A stretch of DNA of 44,187 nucleotides from Sterolibacterium sp964500605 (GTDB lineage Bacteria > Pseudomonadota > Gammaproteobacteria > Burkholderiales > Rhodocyclaceae). This document shows, piece by piece, positions 24,636 to 32,446 of the stretch (position 1 is its first letter; each line of letters begins with the position of its first letter). The notes below the pieces were generated by a model. It did not search any database. It had not been told where the DNA came from and saw nothing but the letters and a program-made list of their open reading frames with translations. The position numbers and the translations under genes were made by a program. Location: NCBI GenBank assembly GCA_964500605.1, contig CAZCOS010000011.1:1-44187 (forward strand). The letters are read 5' to 3'.

Positions 24636-27600
24636 ATGAAGCCGCACGCAGATGGAAACAAAAATAATCGGATGGCGGTTTTCTTTTGGCTGTTGTCGCT
24701 GGCACTCCTCTTTTGTGGCCTGGTACAGGCACAGCCGGTGGCCAAGCCTCTTGGGCCGGTACAAACAGGGGATAAAGGGCACTCCCTGCTGTTTATCACC
24801 TCTGCGCCGGTACAGCCAGCCAAGTTCCGTCTGCTGGCCGAGATTGCCCGGCCACAGGGTTTCTCCGTCGAGGTCCGCTATGTCGAAAAACTGCCTCGCG
24901 ATGTGGATGCCACCCTGTTTTCGGGATACCGGATGGTGATCTTCGATACACCACGTGACCATCTTCGTGACATGGTGCAAGGCCGCCTGGCAGCGGTCTT
25001 GCACGGACTGAGAACTCCCTATTTCTGGATGCACGACACACAGCCCGTCTGGAAAGGTTTGCCGGAGGCGTTGGCTCACCGTCTTCATCGCTATTACCTG
25101 AACGGTAGCCGGAGAAATTTTGAAGGCTTCTTTGCTACGCTGGCAGCGTTTGATGCCGGGCGATTGAGGGTTGATGCTACGGGCAGCGATATGGGCAATA
25201 ACTTGGGTATTCCCCCTCCTCTAATTTTCCCCGAATCAGCGATTTATCATCCCCAAGCCCCAACCCTGGTGTTTTCTGATCCACTGGCTTATCTGATGTG
25301 GAAAAAGGTGGAACTCACGAAAAAACAGCGGCCACCGGTGATCGCGATTGCCATTCACCAGACCTACATTGCCAATGAACAAACGGCGTTTGTTGATGAT
25401 CTGATTGCCCGTATCGAGGCCGCAGGTGCACAGCCACTGGTGTTTTATAGCCCGGTGATGGGTGGAGCCGACATGCTGGGCATGCTGGCTCCTGGCGGGA
25501 AGCGGCTGGCCGATGTGCTCATCAATACACAGATCATGTTGAACCCGGAAGGGCGGCGAAAGGAGTTTGAGCAACTCGGAATTCCGGTCATCCAGGCCAT
25601 GACGTATCGCAAGGGGGATGAAGCTGTCTGGGCCAGTGATCCACAGGGTGTGACCTTGATGGATGTACCGTTTTATCTGGCACAGTCCGAATACACCGGC
25701 ATTACGGATATTCAGGTGGCAGCTGCTGTGCGAAAAAGCGATGATGCACATATACCCATTGCTGCACAGGCCGCCAGCGTGGTTGGGAAGGCACTGAATC
25801 TGGCTCGACTTCAGCAAAAGCCCAATGCCGACAAACGTATTGCCATTTTCTACTGGAACTATCCTCCGGGCGAAAAGAACCTTTCCGCGTCTTTCATGAA
25901 TCTGCCGCGCAGTTTGGAAAACACCCTGGCCGCAATGAAAGCGGCTGGCTACACCACGGAAACGCCTTCGGAACCAGAATTGATCGGTAATCTTCAGCAA
26001 CTGCTGGCACCGTTTTATCGGGAAAATCAGCTTGATGTCTTGTTGCAGGCCGGTAACGCTGAATTGCTGCCGGTGAATGCGTATCGACGCTGGCTGGATC
26101 AGCAACCCGAATTGGTCGGCCATGCACTGAATGAGAAATTCGGCCCGCCGGAAAGATCCTCCATGGTCATTCGGCGACAGGGTAAAGACTACTTCGTGAT
26201 CCCCCGTTACAAGATCGGCAACATCGTCCTTCTGCCGCAGCCGCCTCGTGGCGAGAAATGGGAAGACAAGGAAAAGGCCCTGTATCACTCGACCAAGGCC
26301 CCGCCCTCACATTTTTACTACGCCGCTTATCTCTGGGCGCGCAGCCAGCATCAGGCCGACGCTTTCGTCCATTACGGTACGCACGGTTCGCAGGAATGGT
26401 TGCCCGGCAAGGAGCGTGGCCTGTCGGTGCATGATTATTCGATGCTGGCTCTGGGGGATGTGCCGGTGGCCTATCCCTATATTGCCGACAACATTGGTGA
26501 AGCGCAGCAAGCCAAGCGGCGGGGGCGTGCAACCATCGTCAGCCACCAGACACCCCCTTTCCGTCCGGCAGGTCTGCACCAGAGGTTGACGGATATGCAC
26601 GATCTGCTGCATGCCTGGCTGGCGCAGGACGAAGGTGCGGTGAAGGATAAGTTGCGTAGCGACCTGCTGGCTGCCGTACAAAAGGAACGCATCGAGCGCG
26701 ACATGGGATGGAGCCTTGAACGTGCGACAGCGGACTTCTCGAACTTCATCACGCAGTTACATGATCATCTGCATGAGTTAGCAGAGATGGCGCAGCCGCT
26801 GGGACTGCATACTTTCGGGCGCGCGCCGGATGACAAGCATCGCCTGGCGACGGTCATGCTGATGCTGGGTCGAAATTTCTGGGAAGCGGCGGCACTTCAT
26901 GCGGGCGTTCGCAAGGAGGATATCGACGAAACATTGGTTGCGGATTACGACAAACTCGTCGAATCTGTTCCCTATCGTCTGTTGAAGCAGCATGTGGTCG
27001 AAGGCTTGGACGATACGATCTTGCCAGAGGATTTGCGCAGATCCCTGATTCAGGCACGCAAGTGGTATGCCGATCTTGGTGCAGGTAACGAAACCCCGGC
27101 ACTTCTGGCGGTGCTCGATGGCAAGTATCTGCCGACTTCCTACGGTGGCGATCCTTTGAAAAACCCCGATGCGTATCCAACTGGTCGCAATCTGTATGGT
27201 TTCGACCCTTCGCGCATCCCTACCCCGCAAGCCTGGGCCGCCGGCAAGGAGGCCGCCGAAAAACTGCTGGCCGAACATCGCCGTCTTAAGGGTGTGAGTC
27301 CAAAGAAACTGACCTTCTCGCTCTGGTCGGTCGAAACCATGCGTCATCAGGGTTTGCTGGAGGCGCAGGCACTCTGGTTGATGGGCGTCGAACCGGTGTG
27401 GGACAGCGGCGGCCGGGTGACGGATGTGAAACTGGTCCCACGAAGCACTCTGGGCCGCCCGCGGGTTGACGTCGTGCTCTCGGCAACGGGCCTGTATCGT
27501 GACCACTTTCCCAATGCCATGAAGCATCTGGCCCGCGCGGTCAAGCTGGCCGCAGAATCGGACGGAACTGCTGACGCCGACAACCCGCTGGCGGCGAATG

Positions 27601-28748
27601 CCCGTGCCATCACGGCACGGCTGATCCAGCAGGGCGTAGCCCCCGAGGTGGCGAAAAAGGCCGGGCAGACGCGCATTTTTTCCTCTGAAAGCGGACGTTA
27701 CGGAACGGGACTCGATGACGCAACCCTGGCGAGCGATTCCTGGCAAGGCAAGGCCGAAGGCGACAGAAAACTGGCACAGTTGTACTTGTCACGCATGCAG
27801 TTTGCCTATGGGCCAGACGAAGCCGATTGGGGTAAAACAGGCGATGCGCTGGTCGCGGTTGCCGGCGGGAAAAAAGTGGCCGGCATCAATTTGTATGTCG
27901 AGCATCTCCGGGGTACGGAAGGTGCCGTGCTGTCGCGGACATCCAATACCTACGGCATGCTCACCACCGACGACCCCTTCCAGTATCTGGGCGGGATCGC
28001 GTTGGCGGTTCGCCATCTCGACGGCAAGGCTCCCGAGCTGTACATCTCCAATCTTCGCGGCCAGAACCCGCGTGCCGAAGGTGCAGCGCAGTTTCTCTCC
28101 AAGGAACTGGCCACACGCAACTTCCACCCCGGCTACATCAAGGGCTTGATGAAAGAAGGCTATGCCGGCACCTTGCAGGTGCTCGACGGCGTGAATAATT
28201 TCTGGGGCTGGACGGCCGTGGCGCGTGAGATCGTGCGTGACGACCAGTGGCAGGAGTTCGCCGACGTGTATGTGCGCGACAAGCACAATCTGGGCCTCCG
28301 GCAATGGTTCGAGCGTCACAACCCGCACGCGCTGGCCCAGACGATGGAGCGCATGCTCGAAGCCGCACGGCAAGGCTACTGGCAGGCTGACCCGAAGACG
28401 CTGGATGAGCTCAAGCAGCGTTACCGCGAGCTTGCCCAACGTCACGACGTGAAGACCGACAATGCCCGTTTTGCCGAGTATGTTGGCTATGGCGCAACGG
28501 CTCGCCCGCCAGTGGCCGCGAACACTCCGGCCAGCCCGGCCGCCACACAAGCCCCACCTCCGCCACCGCGCGAGCCGGCTCCACCTCCGCCACCGCCCCC
28601 CGCACCGCCACCGGTTCAAGGCATGCGCCTCGAAAAAATCGTGTCGAATCCCGTCGAATCCTCCCTGCCACTGGCCGTGTTGTTCGGCCTGACGCTGGTG
28701 AGCGGCATCGGGGCCTGGCGTCAGAAGCGTAAGGCCGCTTCGTTCTGA
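24636..28748 (+). CDS. Membrane-anchored CobN-like chelatase (HmuS-like, possible haem dechelatase)
   Basis: A 1370-residue member of the CobN / magnesium-chelatase H family. The metal-chelatase core shows VHYGTHGSQEWLPGKE (about 577-592), SYGGDPLKNPDAYPTGRNLYGF, IFSSESGRYGTGLDDATLASDSW and VNNFWGWTAVAREIVRDDQW. Unlike cytoplasmic CobN it has an N-terminal signal or anchor (AVFFWLLSLALLFCGLVQA, 14-32) and a C-terminal proline-rich stretch (about 1305-1328) followed by a membrane helix (LPLAVLFGLTLVSGIGAW, about 1343-1360). The core should therefore face the periplasm. In the hmu loci of Porphyromonas and Bacteroides a CobN-family protein, HmuS, is found beside a haem receptor and is reported to take iron out of haem. 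No cobS or cobT is present. I infer metal removal or insertion on imported haem or corrin. Confidence 0.88.
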   Translation: MKPHADGNKNNRMAVFFWLLSLALLFCGLVQAQPVAKPLGPVQTGDKGHSLLFITSAPVQPAKFRLLAEIARPQGFSVEVRYVEKLPRDVDATLFSGYRMVIFDTPRDHLRDMVQGRLAAVLHGLRTPYFWMHDTQPVWKGLPEALAHRLHRYYLNGSRRNFEGFFATLAAFDAGRLRVDATGSDMGNNLGIPPPLIFPESAIYHPQAPTLVFSDPLAYLMWKKVELTKKQRPPVIAIAIHQTYIANEQTAFVDDLIARIEAAGAQPLVFYSPVMGGADMLGMLAPGGKRLADVLINTQIMLNPEGRRKEFEQLGIPVIQAMTYRKGDEAVWASDPQGVTLMDVPFYLAQSEYTGITDIQVAAAVRKSDDAHIPIAAQAASVVGKALNLARLQQKPNADKRIAIFYWNYPPGEKNLSASFMNLPRSLENTLAAMKAAGYTTETPSEPELIGNLQQLLAPFYRENQLDVLLQAGNAELLPVNAYRRWLDQQPELVGHALNEKFGPPERSSMVIRRQGKDYFVIPRYKIGNIVLLPQPPRGEKWEDKEKALYHSTKAPPSHFYYAAYLWARSQHQADAFVHYGTHGSQEWLPGKERGLSVHDYSMLALGDVPVAYPYIADNIGEAQQAKRRGRATIVSHQTPPFRPAGLHQRLTDMHDLLHAWLAQDEGAVKDKLRSDLLAAVQKERIERDMGWSLERATADFSNFITQLHDHLHELAEMAQPLGLHTFGRAPDDKHRLATVMLMLGRNFWEAAALHAGVRKEDIDETLVADYDKLVESVPYRLLKQHVVEGLDDTILPEDLRRSLIQARKWYADLGAGNETPALLAVLDGKYLPTSYGGDPLKNPDAYPTGRNLYGFDPSRIPTPQAWAAGKEAAEKLLAEHRRLKGVSPKKLTFSLWSVETMRHQGLLEAQALWLMGVEPVWDSGGRVTDVKLVPRSTLGRPRVDVVLSATGLYRDHFPNAMKHLARAVKLAAESDGTADADNPLAANARAITARLIQQGVAPEVAKKAGQTRIFSSESGRYGTGLDDATLASDSWQGKAEGDRKLAQLYLSRMQFAYGPDEADWGKTGDALVAVAGGKKVAGINLYVEHLRGTEGAVLSRTSNTYGMLTTDDPFQYLGGIALAVRHLDGKAPELYISNLRGQNPRAEGAAQFLSKELATRNFHPGYIKGLMKEGYAGTLQVLDGVNNFWGWTAVAREIVRDDQWQEFADVYVRDKHNLGLRQWFERHNPHALAQTMERMLEAARQGYWQADPKTLDELKQRYRELAQRHDVKTDNARFAEYVGYGATARPPVAANTPASPAATQAPPPPPREPAPPPPPPPAPPPVQGMRLEKIVSNPVESSLPLAVLFGLTLVSGIGAWRQKRKAASF

Positions 28749-28804
28749 ATGCCATGTTGCCTGTGCCGCAGACACAGCCTGTATTTCAACCCGGAGAACG
28801 TCCC

Positions 28805-29065
28805 ATGAACAATGCCGATGTGATTGAGCCCGATGCTATGCCGCTGGAAACACGGCTGGGCGACACCTTCGGGCCCCGCGAAGCCGCCCGAAAGCTGGAC
28901 ATGATTCGTGCCACGCTGGCCGAGCCGCCCTTGCAGGGTGCCGAGTGGATCGCTTTCGACGAAACGGCACAAATGGCCCGTCTGACCCGGCTGCCCGGCG
29001 GTGACTCGGCCCCCTTCCCTGTCGACCTGCAACGTGTCGTCGAATACTACGCCACCCGAATGTGA
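28805..29065 (+). CDS. Small uncharacterised acidic protein (86 aa) in the haem cluster
   Basis: No family is recognised. The protein has 86 residues, no signal peptide and no membrane helix, so it is probably cytoplasmic. It is acidic in its first third and has a central helix (EAARKLDMIRATLAEPPL) and a segment rich in aromatic and charged residues (GAEWIAFDETAQMARLTRLPGG). ATG 28805 has GGAGAACG just upstream. An earlier in-frame start at 28754 is possible but lacks a site. It lies 56 bases after the CobN-like gene and seven bases before the second TonB receptor, so it is part of the same unit. Confidence 0.6.
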   Translation: MNNADVIEPDAMPLETRLGDTFGPREAARKLDMIRATLAEPPLQGAEWIAFDETAQMARLTRLPGGDSAPFPVDLQRVVEYYATRM

Positions 29066-29072
29066 CTTCCCC

Positions 29073-31271
29073 ATGTATTTCAGCAAACTGTCGAGAAGAA
29101 TACGGGTTTGCCCCGCGCTCATCCTGGGGCTGTCTGGCTGTGCCGCCTGTGCTGCCGAACCGCAGTCGTTGCCGGAGGTCACCATCACGGCGAAGACGGA
29201 TGCTGTGGCTGCGCAGCTCGGGTCTGTGACGCAAAAGATCGTACTCGACCGCAGCGAGCTCGATGCCTTGGGCGGGCTCACCGTGGGCGAGGTAATCCGG
29301 AAACTGCCGGGGGTCGATGCCGGGGAGCACAGTGCCGACGGCGGCATGAGTGCGCGTTCGCGCGGCATGGTGCGTGATTCCGTGCAGTTTCTCGTCAATG
29401 GCGAGCGGCCGACGGCGAATGCGCGTTTTGCCCTGACGCAGGTGGGGCGCATGCCTTCGGGCGAACTGGATCGCGTCGAAATCCTGCGGGGGGCGTCTGC
29501 CGAGTTTGGCGGGGCGGCACCCGTGACGGTGAATCTGGTGATGCGACGTCCGGTAGCAAGTTCATCCACTTCCCTGAAAGTGGCGGCCGGGCAGCGTGGC
29601 CGTGAAACGAATGGCCAGTTTTCCTTCAGCCGGAGCGGTGGCGAGGGGAGCTTCGGCTGGCTGTTGCCCGTGGTTCTGAATCATCATGGGATGCCGGTCG
29701 AACAAACGACGTGGCGTGAAAGCCGTGCGGCCGGCGGGGGAGAGGCGGTTCAGCAGGATGCCGAAAGTGGGGACTATGCCATCGACGAGATCATTCTTTC
29801 GCCCCGTCTGGCTTGGAAGGAAGGCAGCGGTAACCTGACCCTGTGGCCGAGTTATTACCGTAATACCGGCGAGCGGGTGACGCAGCTGGCCCGCCAGAAC
29901 TCAGGGGCAGCAACCGGTACTGGACCGATCTTCGCCCGGAGGGATGAAGAGAGCAGCCAGACGCGCATTGCCCGTCTGCGGGCCGATGGCGAACAGCGCA
30001 TCGGTGAAAACAAGCTCTCGGGCCGGGCGGCCGTCATGAGCGGCCGACGCAGTGCCGACCGGCAACGTCATTCGACAGGCGTGTCCGGCGCGACGGTGGC
30101 GGCATGGCAGGAAGCCGAGCGCCGTTCGGATGGCGAGGTGTCGGCGAGCTTGCGTGTCGACCGGCCGATGGGCGAGGCCTCGGGCCATTTCGTCTCCGCC
30201 GGGGTGGATTTCGCCCGCCATCAGCGTCGCGATGCGCAGTGGTATCGTGGCTCGGTGTCGGGCAGCAGCCGCTTCGACGGCCGGGCGCAGCAATGGTCAC
30301 TCTGGGGGCAGGACGAATGGCGTGTGCGTCAGGACATCACGCTGACGACTGGGTTGCGCGGGGAAACGATGAATCTGTCCGGCTCCGCTCTGGCGGCCAC
30401 ACGGGGGGCAGTACATCCTTCGCTGGCGGCGCGCTGGGATGTCGCTCCCGGCTGGCAGGTTCGCGCCTCTTCGGGGGGCAGTATCCGTTTCCCCCGGCTC
30501 GAAGAACTGACGGCGGTCGCCAGCCGTTCGGCTTCGGCCAATTCACCGCTGGAGCCGGATCGTGGCGGCAACCCAGCCTTGCGCCCGGAACGCATCGTCA
30601 ATTTTGAGCTCGGCGTGGATCATCCGCTCGATGCGCCTGTTGCCGAGGCTCGTGAATCCGGCAAGGGCAAGGCAGAAGGTGGCGGGGGCATCGTCGGTGC
30701 CAATCTGTATTTTCGGCAGACGCGGGGGTTCATCGAGCGTCGTCAGGTTCTGGAGGGGGCGCGTTGGGTCGAACGCCCCTGGAACGAAGGAGACGCGCGC
30801 CACTGGGGACTGGAATTTTCTGTCAAGTTGCGCAGCGCTGCCCTGCCTTCCCTGCCGAAGGGGGCCAGTCTGCGTGCCAGCCTGACCTTGCCGCGCGGGA
30901 CGGTGGAGGATCAACGTCTCGGCATGCGGCGCGGGGTGCGCGAGATGCCCGATCACACGGCGACGCTGGCTTATGAACAGACGGTTCCGTCGTGGCAGGC
31001 CACGTTCGGCGTCCAGTGGCAGCGCAATGGTGTGACGCGAACCCACATCCCCGGCGAAGTGCAGCTTCATGCCCCGATGCGCAATCTCGTCGATGCGCAT
31101 GTGGAGCGGCGTCTCGATGCCACGTTCAATCTGCGTCTGTCGGTACAAAACCTGTGGCGTGCCGACTTGCGTCGTCATGCCTCTGCCGTCGCGGCCTGGG
31201 ACGCCTGGCAGCTGGACAGCAATGAGGCGGGGCAGCGCACCTGGCTCCTCTCGCTCGAAGGCAAGTGGTAA
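29073..31271 (+). CDS. Second TonB-dependent outer-membrane receptor
   Basis: Receptor of 732 residues. A signal sequence (VCPALILGLSGCAACAAEP) precedes a TonB-box-like LPEVTITAK, a plug with GLTVGEVIRKLPGVDAGEH, VQFLVNGERPTA and DRVEILRGASAEFGGAAPVTVNLVMRRP, and a barrel of about 580 residues. The FRAP box of haem receptors is absent (IRFPRLEEL stands in its place), though NPALRPER resembles the NPNL box. Its ligand may thus differ from that of the first receptor: a siderophore, a haem complex or another metal chelate. It seems more GC-rich than the first receptor, which hints at a different history. ATG 29073 lacks a strong ribosome site. The gap to the ExbB-like gene is 65 bases. Confidence 0.88.
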   Translation: MYFSKLSRRIRVCPALILGLSGCAACAAEPQSLPEVTITAKTDAVAAQLGSVTQKIVLDRSELDALGGLTVGEVIRKLPGVDAGEHSADGGMSARSRGMVRDSVQFLVNGERPTANARFALTQVGRMPSGELDRVEILRGASAEFGGAAPVTVNLVMRRPVASSSTSLKVAAGQRGRETNGQFSFSRSGGEGSFGWLLPVVLNHHGMPVEQTTWRESRAAGGGEAVQQDAESGDYAIDEIILSPRLAWKEGSGNLTLWPSYYRNTGERVTQLARQNSGAATGTGPIFARRDEESSQTRIARLRADGEQRIGENKLSGRAAVMSGRRSADRQRHSTGVSGATVAAWQEAERRSDGEVSASLRVDRPMGEASGHFVSAGVDFARHQRRDAQWYRGSVSGSSRFDGRAQQWSLWGQDEWRVRQDITLTTGLRGETMNLSGSALAATRGAVHPSLAARWDVAPGWQVRASSGGSIRFPRLEELTAVASRSASANSPLEPDRGGNPALRPERIVNFELGVDHPLDAPVAEARESGKGKAEGGGGIVGANLYFRQTRGFIERRQVLEGARWVERPWNEGDARHWGLEFSVKLRSAALPSLPKGASLRASLTLPRGTVEDQRLGMRRGVREMPDHTATLAYEQTVPSWQATFGVQWQRNGVTRTHIPGEVQLHAPMRNLVDAHVERRLDATFNLRLSVQNLWRADLRRHASAVAAWDAWQLDSNEAGQRTWLLSLEGKW

Positions 31272-31336
31272 GGCGGCTGTTTTCATTTCAGAGTTTTCCA
31301 ACCCCGTATCCATTTTCACAATCAAAGGAGTTTCCA

Positions 31337-31906
31337 ATGAGTCATGCGCTTGAAATCTTGATGTATCAGGTGGGACAGGTATTTCTGATCCCCACCCTGG
31401 TGGTCATTACCCTCATGTTCTTCTATTCCTTCTATGCCATGGGGGCCTTTCTGCTGCAAGGATGGCAGCGACAGCGCGGCGCATTGGCCGAGGGCGGCTC
31501 CGGCTACCCGCTGGTGGACTGGGCAGGCCGGCAGGCCGGGCTCAGTGCGGATGCACTGGATATTGCGGCACACAAGATGCTGGAACTGCCACGGCTGGCG
31601 ACACGCATTGCTCCCATGTTGGGGCTGGTCGCCACCATGATCCCGATGGGGCCAGCACTGAAGGGGCTTTCCGATGGCCAGCTGTCGCAGGTTTCCGATA
31701 ATCTCGCCGTGGCATTTTCGGCGGTGATTTTGGCCCTGATCGCCTCGTCCATTACCTACTGGATCGTTTCCGTCCAGCGTCGCTGGCTGGCGGAGGAACT
31801 GGCTTGGCTGGCGAAGCAGCCCGCCTTCAAGGCTCAGACCCACGTTTTTCCCAGTGCCAATGAAACGCCATTCGATGAAGAGGCCGAGGCAGGAGCAGCC
31901 GCATGA
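31337..31906 (+). CDS. MotA/TolQ/ExbB-family proton channel protein
   Basis: Inner-membrane channel subunit of 189 residues with three helices, as in ExbB and TolQ: VFLIPTLVVITLMFFYSFYAMGAF (about 15-38), APMLGLVATMIPMGPAL (about 93-110) and LAVAFSAVILALIASSITYWIV (about 123-145). The second helix carries the family pattern P-x-LGL-x-x-T-x-x-P-x-G. ATG 31337 has AAGGAG at 31325-31330. The DUF2149 gene overlaps its stop as ATGA, so both are made in a fixed ratio. It is smaller and more divergent than the housekeeping ExbB, and no tonB gene is nearby. I infer that it forms a dedicated motor for this cluster. Confidence 0.88.
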   Translation: MSHALEILMYQVGQVFLIPTLVVITLMFFYSFYAMGAFLLQGWQRQRGALAEGGSGYPLVDWAGRQAGLSADALDIAAHKMLELPRLATRIAPMLGLVATMIPMGPALKGLSDGQLSQVSDNLAVAFSAVILALIASSITYWIVSVQRRWLAEELAWLAKQPAFKAQTHVFPSANETPFDEEAEAGAAA

Positions 31907-32235
31907 AGTTCCTGCACGAAACGGAATCCGATGATCCCATCCTCTCGGTCGTCAATCTCATCGACATTTTTCTGGTCATCATCGCCGCACTGTTGATTAC
32001 GATTGCCCAGAATCCATTGATCAATCCGTTCAGCAAGCAGGATGTGACCGTCATCACCGATCCGGGCAAGCCCTCGATGCAAATGATCGTCAAGAAGGGC
32101 GAGAAGATCGAGAAATATCAATCCAGCGGGCAGGTGGGCAGTGGTGACGGCGAAAAGGCCGGTGTGGCTTACCGCATGAAGGACGGCAGCATGCTGTATG
32201 TACCTGAATCATCGGCTACTTCCAGTACGCCTTGA
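31903..32235 (+). CDS. DUF2149 protein, ExbD/TolR-like motor subunit
   Basis: Protein of 110 residues with one N-terminal helix (SVVNLIDIFLVIIAALLITIAQ, about 15-36) and a periplasmic tail of about 70 residues. It fits DUF2149, a family seen beside CobN-like and ExbB-like genes in methanogens and Bacteroidetes. Asp21 sits at the start of the helix, in the same setting as the proton-carrying aspartate of ExbD and TolR (PLVD-hydrophobic). I therefore infer that it is the rotor partner of the upstream ExbB-like channel. The start overlaps the previous stop as ATGA. A ten-base perfect hairpin 39 bases downstream probably ends the cluster. Confidence 0.85.
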   Translation: MKFLHETESDDPILSVVNLIDIFLVIIAALLITIAQNPLINPFSKQDVTVITDPGKPSMQMIVKKGEKIEKYQSSGQVGSGDGEKAGVAYRMKDGSMLYVPESSATSSTP

Positions 32236-32273
32236 GCAGGCGGGTTTCAAGCGGACACTTCACTGATGCCCGG

Positions 32274-32309
32274 AGGCTGACGGGTTCTGGTCATCCTTTC
32301 CGTCAGCCT
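32274..32309 (+). terminator. Hairpin at the end of the haem cluster
   Basis: Perfect ten-base stem AGGCTGACGG (32274-32283) and CCGTCAGCCT (32300-32309) around a 16-base loop. The following bases are T-rich but not a clean run. It may act in both directions, because the acyl-CoA synthetase gene ends on the other strand at 32447. Confidence 0.6.
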
Positions 32310-32446
32310 GTCTGCGTTGTTCCTCCTTGCAGTCGCACCGAGCCATGCCCCGCATGCCGCGTCGTTGCGCCTTGTCAGATCACCGGAAAAATGCACACTC
32401 GACGGCCTCCAACTGCGGTTTCCAGGTTGAACCGGATTCCTTGCAT

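Noticed and set aside
24636..28748. Cobaltochelatase for B12 synthesis
   Set aside because: No cobS, cobT or other B12 gene is near. Signal sequence, C-terminal anchor, haem receptor, ExbB-like and DUF2149 neighbours point to uptake instead.
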